NCBI GenBank assembly: GCA_963702765.1
Contig: CAVPEB010000071.1
Coordinates: 5,183-69,182, forward strand
DNA from: DATMNR01 sp963702765
GTDB taxonomy: Bacteria; Chloroflexota; Ktedonobacteria; Ktedonobacterales; Ktedonobacteraceae
DNA: 64,000 nucleotides
Direction: 5' to 3'
Shown here: piece after piece, positions 17,603 through 26,095 of the stretch
Layout of the letters: each line of letters begins with the position of its first letter
Position numbering within the stretch: position 1 is the stretch's first letter
The notes under the pieces: generated by a model
The model's input: only the letters and a program-made list of their open reading frames with translations
Told to the model about the DNA's origin: nothing
Database searches by the model: none
Program-made: the position numbers and the translations under genes

Positions 17603-18241
17603 ATGACCGATAATTTAGAAACTGCCGGGCTGGAAGCACTCAAGCACTTAGGATTTAAACACGCGGCACGCGAGCGAGCATTACCAAAATCACGAACTGC
17701 TATCCGATATTGCGCCAATTGTATCCGTGCAACCCACCGTCAAGAATACGAGGTTGCGGCGGAACTCCTTGGGCAGGCAGCAACGCTGCTTACAGAAATG
17801 GCTGACGACTTGCAAGGGCACCCGGATATTTTATATGCCGGATTTGTGCAAGATGCTCAGAAAGAATACGCTGAAGCTGTAACGTTTATGGCGCTTACTC
17901 AAAACCGTCCTTTGCCCCTGGCTCCTGAACTCTCTATCGGCTGGGCGCCCTACCTCAATGGGCTTGGAGAAGCAGTAGGCGAGTTGAGACGTTACATACT
18001 TGATCAATTGAGGCGCGGCAATTTCGACAACTGCGAAATATATTTGCGTTATATGGATGATATTTATGCCCTCCTGATCACAATTGACTTCCCCGATGCT
18101 ATCACTGGAGGACTGCGTCGCACAACAGATACAACTCGTGGTATTTTGGAGAAGACGCGTGGTGATCTAACGATTGCAGTCAGACAGGCTCAATTGGAAC
18201 GTGCCATGCTTACTTTGCAGCAACATTTAGAGAATAAGTGA
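17603..18241 (+). CDS. Translin-family protein
   Basis: All-helical nucleic-acid-binding protein of the translin/TRAX family, whose eukaryotic members form octameric RNA/ssDNA-binding and RNase complexes. Signatures are RTAIRYCANCIRATHR, the DAQKEYAEAVTF helix, LGEAVGELRRYILDQLRRG and the end FPDAITGGLRRTTDTTRGILEKTRGDLT. About 212 residues, normal length. ATG 17603 is preferred, after AAAGAAG; a start at 17447 would add 52 unconserved residues. Its stop overlaps the menA GTG by four bases, implying translational coupling. Why translin and quinone genes pair is not known. Confidence 0.85.
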   Translation: MTDNLETAGLEALKHLGFKHAARERALPKSRTAIRYCANCIRATHRQEYEVAAELLGQAATLLTEMADDLQGHPDILYAGFVQDAQKEYAEAVTFMALTQNRPLPLAPELSIGWAPYLNGLGEAVGELRRYILDQLRRGNFDNCEIYLRYMDDIYALLITIDFPDAITGGLRRTTDTTRGILEKTRGDLTIAVRQAQLERAMLTLQQHLENK

Positions 18242-19458
18242 GTAACTCGATGCAAAGCAAGGATATGCCTGAAAGTAATTCCGATACTTCGTCCGATACA
18301 GCGCAAGCGAATGAAACGATCTCTCCACAGATGGTTACCGCAAATTCTGTCCAATCTGGAAAAGTGCCGGTAGTGCATGTTGGCACACAGCAAGCGGTGA
18401 GCGAACTTCAGCCCAACATTTCTACCTACTCCGTGGTTGCCACAAACGGAGTCTCGCAACCTGTACCTCTGGTTGAGCAACCATTGGAAAGTGGCCTCAG
18501 TCGGAGAGAATGGTTAGCGATCTGGTGGAAGGGCATACGCCCCGCCTATTTACGGCTCTCATTACTACCAGTGGCACTTGGGAGTGTTGTAGCCTGGACC
18601 CAAAGTATCTCTCAGAGGACGCCACGCGGAACCTTTCATCTTATCACATTTGTATTGACTGTTATCGCTGTACTCTTGCTTCAGACGAGCGCTCATCTCA
18701 TCAATGATTACTATGATTATCTTAGAGGCATCGACACGAACAACTCGCTGGGGCCTGGAGGCCTCATTCAACAAGGAATAATCAAACCCGCCAGGGTACT
18801 CGCTGTTGGGCTGGTAGCATTGGTACTGGGCGCTATATTTGGGACTTTAGCAGCGATATCAGGTGGCTGGCTCGTGATTGTATTCGGTCTGATTGGAGTA
18901 CTCGCCGCATATTTCTACAGTGGGATACCTAGAGGACTTTCATCGCTAGCACTGGGCGAATTTGTATGCTTTTTCATTTTTGGCCCGTTGATAACAATTG
19001 GAACGTATACAGTACAAACAGGGCACCTGGATCGCATAGTGTATATCTATAGCATCTCGCTTGGATTACTGGCTACGGCTTTCATTCACTTGAATAATAT
19101 GCGCGATACTGAAAGCGATGCTCCAGCTGGAAAACTTACGCTGGCGTCTCTTTTGGGATTACGCCTGAGCCGCACGTTGTATGTGATTCTTGTTGTTGGA
19201 GCCTATGCGCCTGTAGTAGCTCTTGGATTGCCGAGAAACGCGCCGCATATTGTGCTTCTTGTGCTATGGACATTTCCAATCCTGGTTATTGCGATCACCA
19301 CCGTCTTACGCACATCTAGCCCTGCAAGCCTGCATACGGCAATGTTTGAAACGCTGAAGCTTGAAATGTTCTTTACGATTTTACTTATTGTGGCGCTCAT
19401 TGTGAATGCATATCTTCCCATTGTGATACATCTTCCCTGGTTTACTTTGCCTTTTTAG
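18238..19458 (+). CDS. menA: 1,4-dihydroxy-2-naphthoate prenyltransferase
   Basis: UbiA-superfamily integral membrane enzyme that attaches the polyprenyl tail to dihydroxynaphthoate in menaquinone synthesis. The two Mg-diphosphate motifs are visible: NDYYDYLRGID (about residues 159-169) and NMRDTESDAPAGKLT (about 285-300). Eight or nine membrane helices span residues 105-400. The first 90 residues are a polar, low-complexity cytoplasmic extension not usual for MenA (normal length about 300). The GTG start overlaps the translin stop. Confidence 0.9.
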   Translation: MSNSMQSKDMPESNSDTSSDTAQANETISPQMVTANSVQSGKVPVVHVGTQQAVSELQPNISTYSVVATNGVSQPVPLVEQPLESGLSRREWLAIWWKGIRPAYLRLSLLPVALGSVVAWTQSISQRTPRGTFHLITFVLTVIAVLLLQTSAHLINDYYDYLRGIDTNNSLGPGGLIQQGIIKPARVLAVGLVALVLGAIFGTLAAISGGWLVIVFGLIGVLAAYFYSGIPRGLSSLALGEFVCFFIFGPLITIGTYTVQTGHLDRIVYIYSISLGLLATAFIHLNNMRDTESDAPAGKLTLASLLGLRLSRTLYVILVVGAYAPVVALGLPRNAPHIVLLVLWTFPILVIAITTVLRTSSPASLHTAMFETLKLEMFFTILLIVALIVNAYLPIVIHLPWFTLPF

Positions 19459-19537
19459 GTAATCTGGCGACACTTATGAACTTTCTTCACACTAGCTACA
19501 ATGGATTTTTCACAGGCCTCAATCCATTTCTCCGCGC

Positions 19538-19566
19538 TTGACGCTCACCTCTCAGGGTGATATGTT
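19538..19566 (+). promoter_or_regulatory. Promoter of riboswitch leader 1
   Basis: TTGACG at 19538, a 17-base spacer and TATGTT at 19561, placed about 25 bases before the aptamer. Confidence 0.45.
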
Positions 19567-19590
19567 GATGATTGAACAAGACATTCATAC

Positions 19591-19642
19591 AGCGATGAAG
19601 CTCGCTTGATATGCCGGAATCCTCGGCTCATAGCTTCTACCT
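19591..19642 (+). promoter_or_regulatory. Fluoride riboswitch (crcB motif) aptamer 1
   Basis: AGCGATGAAGCTCGCT forms the first stem-loop. A GCCG...CGGC hairpin follows, then CATAGCTTCTACC. The loop AAGCT pairs with the distal AGCTT as the pseudoknot, matching the known fluoride aptamer layout (GGCGAUGAGGCCCGCC ... CUGAUGGCCUCUACUG in Thermotoga). Confidence 0.75.
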
Positions 19643-19690
19643 CAATAAGAAGAGCCAGTAATAGGTTCATATGCAGGTAGAAGCTTTTTT
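19632..19690 (+). terminator. Riboswitch-controlled intrinsic terminator 1
   Basis: AGCTTCTACCT (19632-19642) is exactly complementary to AGGTAGAAGCT (19675-19685), which runs straight into T6. The first arm is also the pseudoknot strand of the aptamer, so ligand binding should prevent termination: an ON switch. Confidence 0.8.
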
Positions 19691-20062
19691 CTGCTCACAT
19701 ATGATCCAACAGAAGCAAAAGCGCGTGAGAGAAATGGATCAGAGAAATGCTGTAGCGAAAAGCAGCACAACTATTCAGGGTATGCTCCCAGATGATAGAA
19801 GCTATCCTGAAAAGGGCTTAAAAGCATGAGCAGTCTATTGCCCATTCTAGGTTTTGGGAGTATTCTCAAAATCGCATAAAGCGTGCAAAATTGGTATATA
19901 GCAGTGTTGCAAGCACATGTGCAAGCGATAGAAACTTCTTGAGGTTGTATACTTTCTAAAGTGGCCTCAGGTCATGAGGCCTCTCAAAAAGAGAAGATCA
20001 ACAGAGCAATCGACAGCACTTCGTTGTCTCATTCTTACTATCTGCCGAATACGGAGGAACCT
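19691..20062 (+). other. Leader between riboswitch 1 and GalT-like gene
   Basis: No established gene. Two tiny frames overlap by ATGA: 19701-19829 (42 residues, MIQQKQKRVREM...) and 19826-19879 (17 residues, hydrophobic MSSLLPILGFGSILKIA). Neither resembles a fluoride exporter and neither has a clear ribosome site; they may be relics. Confidence 0.25.
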
Positions 20063-21091
20063 ATGCCTATTCGCTTTGATCGACACCAGAAAATTGCCCG
20101 CTACCTTGATCCGCGCACCGGCTTCCAGGAAAAGAGCATTGCCTGCGAAATCCGCCGAGACCCATTGACAGGTCGCAGTGGACGGGTTGCTCATGGGCTA
20201 GGGTTTCACATCCAACCGTTGGATATTGCGCCATTGCTTGCTGCATCAGCACCTTCCTGCCCTTTCTGCCCTGATCTGCTGTTCAAGGTGACCCCCAAAT
20301 TCCCAAGTGAGATCGTCCCTGAGGGACGCCTTCAGCTAGGAGAGGCTGTGCTTTTCCCCAACTTAGTGCCATATGATGAACATAGCGCGGTTACAGTTAT
20401 GAGCCAGGAACACTATGTGCCTCTGGGAAATTTCACACACTCCCAACTGTTTGATGCTTTCCGTGTCAGTCAGGACTATCTTCACTATGTCCAGCGGCAC
20501 TCTCAGACTCCCTATCCACTCGTCTTCTGGAATTATTTTCCCGCCTCGGGAGGAACCCAAATCCATCCCCACCTGCAGATCCTGGCTACCGATACGCCTG
20601 GCAATACCCTTGAAGAGGAATTAACGTCTAGCTCACACTACTACGGTGAGAATGGTCGTTCCTATTGGGCAGATTTGCTTGTGGCGGAAGAAGGTCTGGG
20701 AGAGCGATGGGTGGCACGAGGAGCACACAGCGCCTGGATTACGAGTTTTGTCTCTCGGAGCTTGTTGGCAGATACGCTCATCTTGTTTCCAGAGATTCAA
20801 ACGTTTTTAGATCTCACCGATGAAGGATTGGATGAGTTCTGCCGGGGATTAGGACAGGCGCTTCACCACCTGGCATCCCAGGGGGTGTACAGTTTCAATT
20901 TGGCATGGTTCTCAGGTGTCGCGGGAAGCCAGGAGATGTGTCTGCATGCCCGGCTTTCCCCGCGTCTCTATCTCACACAGAGCATCTGGGGAACTGATAC
21001 GACCGCGCTCCAGCATCTCTACCAGGAGCACTTCATGGTTCAGACTCCAGAAGTGGTGGCCACTGCCCTCCGGCAAGCTATAAAGTTCTAA
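20063..21091 (+). CDS. GalT-like nucleotidyltransferase (HIT superfamily)
   Basis: About 342 residues related to galactose-1-phosphate uridylyltransferase and the wider HIT superfamily, which transfer nucleotidyl groups through a His-nucleotide intermediate. A CPFC zinc pair lies near residue 71, then LVPYDEHSAV. The active-site HPHLQI motif is preceded by a Gly-rich NYFPASGGTQ, as in GalT. ATG 20063 follows GGAGG with ideal spacing. It is the first substantial gene after the fluoride-type riboswitch 1, about 370 bases downstream. The true substrate could be another sugar phosphate or ADP/ATP (Apa2-like). Confidence 0.75.
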   Translation: MPIRFDRHQKIARYLDPRTGFQEKSIACEIRRDPLTGRSGRVAHGLGFHIQPLDIAPLLAASAPSCPFCPDLLFKVTPKFPSEIVPEGRLQLGEAVLFPNLVPYDEHSAVTVMSQEHYVPLGNFTHSQLFDAFRVSQDYLHYVQRHSQTPYPLVFWNYFPASGGTQIHPHLQILATDTPGNTLEEELTSSSHYYGENGRSYWADLLVAEEGLGERWVARGAHSAWITSFVSRSLLADTLILFPEIQTFLDLTDEGLDEFCRGLGQALHHLASQGVYSFNLAWFSGVAGSQEMCLHARLSPRLYLTQSIWGTDTTALQHLYQEHFMVQTPEVVATALRQAIKF

Positions 21092-21226
21092 AGATAACCA
21101 ATTGAACCACCATCCAGGACTCGGTCAGTAATACAACAAATTGAGTGTTGCCAACTGGTAAATTGACAATTTCTGACCGCTTTTTGTGGTAGTCTGTAGA
21201 AAAAGAAGCAGAAAGGGGCAAACTCT

Positions 21227-21490
21227 ATGGCTGAACAACAGATTTCTCTTCTCCCTTTTTATCAAGGCTGGATACCTATCAGGAACTGCTTCTCAAGGCT
21301 ATTGAGCCGCTGTCACTCGATCAACTGTCCCTACGTAGCGCGCCACATCTCCGTTCGATCGGGGAAAACGCCGCTCATATCGTTGGGACGCGCGTTGGCA
21401 TGATCCATGGAGTTCTGGGTGAAGGTGTACGCTTTCGGGCAACATTTGCACAAAGACCCAGAAGAAAGCCCTCTATCGAAAGGGCTTGAT
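21227..21490 (+). pseudogene. Truncated, frameshifted DinB-fold protein
   Basis: After AAAGGGG and ATG 21227 the frame reads MAEQQISLLPFYQGW. A one-base loss then shifts the frame, and it continues TYQELLLKAIEPLSLDQLSLR and IGENAAHIVGTRVGMIHGVLGEG, the N-terminal half of a DinB/YfiT four-helix-bundle protein with the metal-ligand His in AAHIVG. The rest is gone, replaced by the start of the next gene, which has a similar fold. Confidence 0.6.
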
Positions 21491-21517
21491 TTGATATTAC
21501 CGTAAAAGGAAAGAAGA

Positions 21518-22015
21518 ATGGGAACCACTATCAGCAAAACCCAACTCCTTGCTGAATTGAACAATGAAAATGCTTACTGGCAAGCATTGCTAGATGATAT
21601 TGGTGAAGCCAATATGACACAGCCAGAAGTCGCTGGTGGCTGGTCTATCAAGGATATAGTTGCACACTTAACTGGCTGGCGACGCCGGACGGTAAGACGA
21701 ATCCAGGCAACTCGCAATCACGAACCAGACGTTACACCGCCCTGGCCATCAGAGCTGCAGGAAGATGATGACATCAATGCCTGGATTTACGAATCCAATC
21801 GAGATCGTCCATTAGCAGATGTACTCAACGATTCGCGTGAAGTCTTTCAACAATTGGTAGATGCCATTGATGCATTTTCTGCTGATGAGCTCCAAGATCT
21901 TCAACGCATTGAATGGCTGGAAGGAGAGTCGTTAAGCGGCAAATTTGTCTTCTCTCACTTTCACGAGGAGCATGAGCCAGATATGCGTGCCTGGCTAGTC
22001 AGAGTTCAGAGTTAG
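21518..22015 (+). CDS. ClbS/DfsB-type four-helix-bundle protein
   Basis: 165 residues of the DinB/DUF1706 superfamily. The pattern WSIKDIVAHLTGWRRR carries the His-containing second helix typical of ClbS/DfsB. The end FSHFHEEHEPDMRAWL is the usual C-terminal His-rich helix. ClbS is a cyclopropane hydrolase protecting against colibactin, and other members are thiol-dependent S-transferases, so the exact reaction is unknown here. The AAAGGAAAG ribosome site precedes ATG 21518. It is adjacent to a decayed gene of the same fold class. Confidence 0.75.
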   Translation: MGTTISKTQLLAELNNENAYWQALLDDIGEANMTQPEVAGGWSIKDIVAHLTGWRRRTVRRIQATRNHEPDVTPPWPSELQEDDDINAWIYESNRDRPLADVLNDSREVFQQLVDAIDAFSADELQDLQRIEWLEGESLSGKFVFSHFHEEHEPDMRAWLVRVQS

Positions 22016-22164
22016 GAGGATAAGTTAACCAGGTCGTGTCCTCAAAGTAGTGGCATCTAGCTGTGACAATCGAGTTCAAACGCCAATAAGCTGGAGAAGC
22101 CTTATCTGAGGCAAAAACGTGGTGGCGTACTCGACTTCGGTTGTAAATCAATTTACCAGGTACT

Positions 22165-22627
22165 TTACCCCCGTAATGTCGCAATCAGTCGTTTGGGTTT
22201 GAGCACAAGGTCAATTGCATCAACTGGCCCAAGCGCCAGCACATCGGCAGCCTGTAGTGCATCAATCGCTACTCCCTCTCCAGCAAGAATTGCAACGCCG
22301 ATAGCAGCTACACGTAGCATAGCGACATCGTTCCTGCCATTGCCGAAGGCAATCACACCTGCGGGTCCTAAGTTGCTCCACAAATCGCAATTTCTCCTCT
22401 CCAGTCGCAATTATATGGAGGGGAAACCCAAACGTACGTTCAAGCTCCGCAATGTTGCCATGGGTACCGGCTGTCAACGCATGCAGAGAAAGATGCTCTG
22501 CTAACATGTGTAAACGATCAACTACCCCTGGGATTGGTATTCCGTCCACGGCAAGCGTACCATTCACATCAAACACTGCATGTTGCAATTCAATAATCCC
22601 ACGCTGGGGAATGTCTATGCAAATCAT
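22165..22627 (-). pseudogene. HAD-like phosphatase with one frameshift
   Basis: Soluble HAD hydrolase related to the phosphatase domain of P-type ATPases. Motif I is FDVNGTLAVDG, then LHALTAGTHGN (motif II). After a one-base indel near 22373, GVIAFGNGRNDVAML (motif IV) and a normal end ATLRG follow. GGAGAGG precedes ATG 22627. Both halves are otherwise intact, so this is a recent break or a sequencing error; about 154 residues when joined. Confidence 0.7.
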
Positions 22628-22759
22628 AAAAACCTCTCCAATCTTTGAATATCGTACATCTTCTGTCATGTTTTAGTCTGCACTGAATGGAGATACCGTA
22701 TCTAGTGTACCACTCCACCCATTGCTGGCATGGCTGACAGCAGGCTCCTAACGAACTTG

Positions 22760-22789
22760 CACTTTCGGTAAAAAAGTGTCTATACTCTT
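22760..22789 (+). promoter_or_regulatory. Promoter of riboswitch leader 2
   Basis: TTGCAC (22760-22765), an 18-base spacer, and TATACT (22784-22789). The predicted transcript would begin about 20 bases before the aptamer. Confidence 0.5.
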
Positions 22790-22815
22790 GACAGAGAAAC
22801 GTAGAATACCTTTCT

Positions 22816-22857
22816 GGCGATGAAGCTCGCCTATCGCCTTGTGCTGATAGCTTCTAG
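22816..22857 (+). promoter_or_regulatory. Fluoride riboswitch (crcB motif) aptamer 2
   Basis: GGCGATGAAGCTCGCC is followed after a short linker by GCTGATAGCTTCTAGC. The pseudoknot AAGCT/AGCTT and the CTGATAGC core match the fluoride aptamer closely. The second stem is very short, so ligand binding should be tested. Confidence 0.7.
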
Positions 22858-22898
22858 CAACCGATCTCTGAGTGAATTGGCTGTTAGATGCTTTTTTT
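22849..22898 (+). terminator. Riboswitch-controlled intrinsic terminator 2
   Basis: GCTTCTAGCAACC (about 22850-22862) pairs imperfectly with GGCTGTTAGATGC (22879-22891), followed by T7. As in leader 1, the arm overlaps the pseudoknot strand of the aptamer. Confidence 0.65.
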
Positions 22899-22982
22899 AT
22901 CCTGAGCTTCATAATATAAATCTCTCTTTTTCAAGAGTTCTCACATACTGTGAAGGTACACATACAAAAAACAGGTGAGCTT

Positions 22983-23741
22983 ATGCAGGAAGAACCTATC
23001 AAAGAACAGCGATCACGGGACAGCGATTCCTTACGTACAGCATGCGGGCACGAAGGGTGTCCTGTCTGCACAGTTGTACTCGAGCATATAGAACGCTCGA
23101 TAGACAACTGGGAATACGATGGCTTTAGCGATGTTGCACATCGTTATGAGCTCATCAATTCACGCGGTTTCTGTCCCTTGCACACGTGGCAATTGGCGCA
23201 GCGCAGTAACGCTTTCAGACTGGGTTTGATCTACAATGAAATTCTGACTGATGTAGAGCAAAAGCTTGAAAACGATTTCCAAAGAATTGTTACAGCCAAC
23301 GACTCTGTCACGAAGCGCGAGCCAGTACTCAAGAGGTGGCAAAGAAAATGGTTTCATCGGGGAGATGAGGCTCCTAATACGGTGAATCCGAGGTTCGACG
23401 GCTGTCCTTTCTGCCGCACTCGCTCGAATGTTGAACAACGTGTTGTTTCGACGCTTGTGCAGCAATTGCGATCTGAAGAGATGCGACAACTGCTATCCCA
23501 GTCTACAGGGCTGTGTCTGGTGCATTTGGACCAGGCAAGACATGAGGCAGAAGTAGCAGAACCATCGGTTTCACGTCACATACTTGCATGCCAACTTAAT
23601 TGCACCAGGCAGGCGCTGGAAGAGTTACGCGAACTCGTGCGTAAACATGATTATCGTTTCAGTGATGAGCCGCAAGGCAACGAGATGACATCCTGGAGGC
23701 GCGGCGCTGAGTTATGTGCAGGCAATGCTGGTGTTCGATGA
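22983..23741 (+). CDS. DUF6062-like Cys/His-rich protein under a fluoride-type riboswitch
   Basis: About 252 residues with two repeats of a probable metal-binding unit: CPVC ... RGFCPLH in the first half, and CPFC ... GLCLVH in the second. This is the arrangement of the DUF6062 group; function unknown. ATG 22983 with GGTGAG upstream is preferred over GTG 22950. It is the only gene downstream of riboswitch 2, 85 bases after the terminator, and is followed by an ISKra4 insertion 44 bases after its stop. A fluoride-linked role is inferred only from that leader. Confidence 0.7.
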   Translation: MQEEPIKEQRSRDSDSLRTACGHEGCPVCTVVLEHIERSIDNWEYDGFSDVAHRYELINSRGFCPLHTWQLAQRSNAFRLGLIYNEILTDVEQKLENDFQRIVTANDSVTKREPVLKRWQRKWFHRGDEAPNTVNPRFDGCPFCRTRSNVEQRVVSTLVQQLRSEEMRQLLSQSTGLCLVHLDQARHEAEVAEPSVSRHILACQLNCTRQALEELRELVRKHDYRFSDEPQGNEMTSWRRGAELCAGNAGVR

Positions 23742-23784
23742 AACCATTGATAGGGCAAGCTCAGATAACCAAAGTTACGTATGC

Positions 23785-25259
23785 GGGTGCGTTTCATTAT
23801 TTTGCACAAAGCTCTGCTGTAGCACCAGTGGAGGAAGGAGGCCGTCGGAGAAAGGATTTGTGCCAGGAGTAGCCAGAGCCAGGACGAGCCGTTGAGTGCT
23901 TCTGGAGAGCCTGTGCCGTCGTAGTGGAAGCTGCACCATCAGAGGGATGAGACAGCCGATAGACCCGTACTCCCCACACGACGAGGAACCACGAGGCGTG
24001 TTCTAGCCGTTGCTGGCTCTTTGCTTGCCGACGCTGGGTACGCAACGTGTGCCGATGTGTTTGCGCGGCCTCCCAGGTCTGCTTCCACTCGCGATTGCAG
24101 ACCGCATTACGCAGCACCAGCATAGGATTGACGTTGTGCCGACGGAAGCCGCATGCCTGCCCCTTTGAGACGTACTTCGACGACGAGTTTGTTCGCACTT
24201 TCCACGCTGCCTGAGCCAATGGGCCAGCCCGCTTCCTGGTACGTTGGATACTGCATATGCGCTTCCCGCTTCTGTAAGTAGGTCAATTTCTCCTGCATGA
24301 GTGGGCTGGGATAGTGCGCTGCCAACCACCTCAGGTGTCGGAGCACCCGTGTTGGTCCCTGGTGCTTGAGCCGATGCAGCACACCTTGAAACCAACGCGC
24401 AGGCAATCTGCCTCTTGCTGCCTGCACCGCCTGCCCGATGTCGTTGATATACTCGGCGGCATGCGCAAAATCCAGGATGCGCACCGCATCCGCTCGGTGA
24501 TAGTCCGCCAGTCCTTGCAGCCACTCCGCTCCATCTTGCACCGCACACACCTCGCTGGCTCGTTCCAGTCCCCGCCGATGTGTCTCGAGCAGCGTTGCGT
24601 GCTCAAAACTCGCGACATCACCCAGACGCGAGCAGTACGAGAGCTGCTGCGTGCAGACTTCCCCCCGCCGATTGCGCGTCACCTCCCCGATCGCCAGTGT
24701 CTTGACGCGCGGCCCACTCGCCTCCGACCAGATGCACCATCGCTCCATCCCCACTGAGCGCTTGCTTGTCTGCTCCCGCAGCCGCCTGGGGCGCGTCCTG
24801 CTTGAGACGCTCCACCTCGGCCTCCCATACCGCAAGCGCTGCCTGCCCTGTACATGCGCGTCAGCTCGACCGCTTCCCCTCCGGTGGTTTGGAGATAGCG
24901 CGTCTGTTTCCCTCGCGCCCACAGTGGCTTGCCGCACGTCGCACACTTCGGTCTCTCCTCCTCTGGCAGCTCACTCCACTGGTCGCTCTCCCCCATCTGC
25001 ACCACATCTTCGATCAGTTGTGCCCGCACCTGGTTGATCTGTTCATCGATCGCTGCTTCGATCTCGGCCCACGTTGCTTTGGGGTGCTCTTTCCTCCATT
25101 GGCTGATCCCCAACATATCTCGCAGTCCTGCGCTCACCTGTTCTATCTGTTCACTTCGCTGTCGTTTGTCTTTCTTCGCTTTCATGCTCTGACCACTCTT
25201 CTGCTTTTTCCCTGTAGTTTACCACCTCCTTGCTTCGTGCAAAATAATGAAACACACCC
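23785..25259 (-). mobile_element. ISKra4-family insertion sequence, complete ends
   Basis: 28-bp terminal inverted repeats at 23785-23812 and 25232-25259 (start GGGTGYGTTTCATTATTTTG) match at 26 positions. Both sides carry the 9-bp direct repeat TACGTATGC (23776-23784 and 25260-25268), a perfect target duplication. Length 1475 bp. The transposase inside is broken. Confidence 0.88.
23797..25185 (-). pseudogene. ISKra4-family transposase, frameshifted
   Basis: Three consecutive reading frames together give the ISKra4 transposase. The first, from ATG 25185, has a CATCGKPLWARGKQTR zinc ribbon. The second carries the catalytic region (VQDGAEWLQGLADYHR, ILDFAHAAEYI, GWPIGSGSVESANK). The third holds the C-terminal part (NPMLVLRNAVCNREW). 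At least three indels separate them. The element can no longer make its own transposase but its ends are fresh, so it could still be moved by a sister copy. Confidence 0.85.
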
Positions 25260-25398
25260 TACGTATGCATCACCATTTACAAGGATGACACACTGTGTTA
25301 CACTTCGACTAAGGTTGAAGACCTGCCATACAGTTGGTTATTGCATTACAATGAGTAGCCCTGTTGGAGGGATGGTTTTAAAGAAGGAGGGAACTTCT

Positions 25399-25842
25399 AT
25401 GGCTGGCTGGGAACAAGAACTGGCCGGACTGCTACGTGAGCTAGGGGTCACGCAAGAAGAACCCAAAACGCTCCCCCAATTCTCGAACAAGCTCATGCGT
25501 AGCGATGTCAAACGACGCGAACAGAACACGGATGCATTCTTCGTGGGTGATATAAATGAGATCGAAGCTGAAGACGAGGAAGTCTGGATGTCTGATCTCA
25601 CTGCGATGCGTCGCGAAATCAATTCAATCGTACGTCAGGTGATCCATTTAATGCAACGTGGAGATCTTGATCCTTCCCTCAAAGAGGATGTCATGGTAGT
25701 TTTGCGCGCATTACGCCGGCGTTCTGCCGTGACTCAACAAGCTGCTACCAGCGATGAAGCCTATTTAGAATCTGCTGCGGCAATGCTGCATTTTTGCCGT
25801 CTCGTACTGCGGTTGAGCGAGACTGCCATTGACGATATGTAA
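25399..25842 (+). CDS. Hypothetical helical protein
   Basis: 147 residues, not recognised. It is acidic in the middle (INEIEAEDEEVWM) with an all-helical C-terminal half of about 80 residues (REINSIVRQVIHLM, AAMLHFCRLVLRLSETAI). ATG 25399 follows AAGGAGG. The frame extends far upstream, but that part is only the antisense of the ISKra4 transposase and is not a gene. A good terminator follows at 25925. Confidence 0.65.
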   Translation: MAGWEQELAGLLRELGVTQEEPKTLPQFSNKLMRSDVKRREQNTDAFFVGDINEIEAEDEEVWMSDLTAMRREINSIVRQVIHLMQRGDLDPSLKEDVMVVLRALRRRSAVTQQAATSDEAYLESAAAMLHFCRLVLRLSETAIDDM

Positions 25843-25924
25843 TTCCGTACCTTATTTCACCTTGACATATAATCACACAAACTGACATACTGATATGTGA
25901 GTCCTGGGAAGTATGTAAGTATGA

Positions 25925-25944
25925 GGGCGCACTTTGCGCCCTTT
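25925..25944 (+). terminator. Intrinsic terminator
   Basis: GGGCGCA-CTT-TGCGCCC forms a 7-bp GC-rich stem followed by TTTCTCTTT, about 80 bases after the stop of the gene at 25399. Confidence 0.6.
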
Positions 25945-26095
25945 CTCTTTGCGCCCTAGCATCAAGCATTGATCAGACAGGCATTTTTCGCGCAATTGCT
26001 GAATGGATGGCCACATTTCTTCAGGCAATGACGGAGCGAAGCTTAAAATGGGAAGAGAGCGACTTGTAAGCAGAACAAAGGAGGCACGTATCTAA

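Noticed and set aside
24766..25398. Long plus-strand frame running into the gene at 25399
   Set aside because: It is the antisense of the ISKra4 transposase and the inverted repeat; the real start is ATG 25399 with AAGGAGG.
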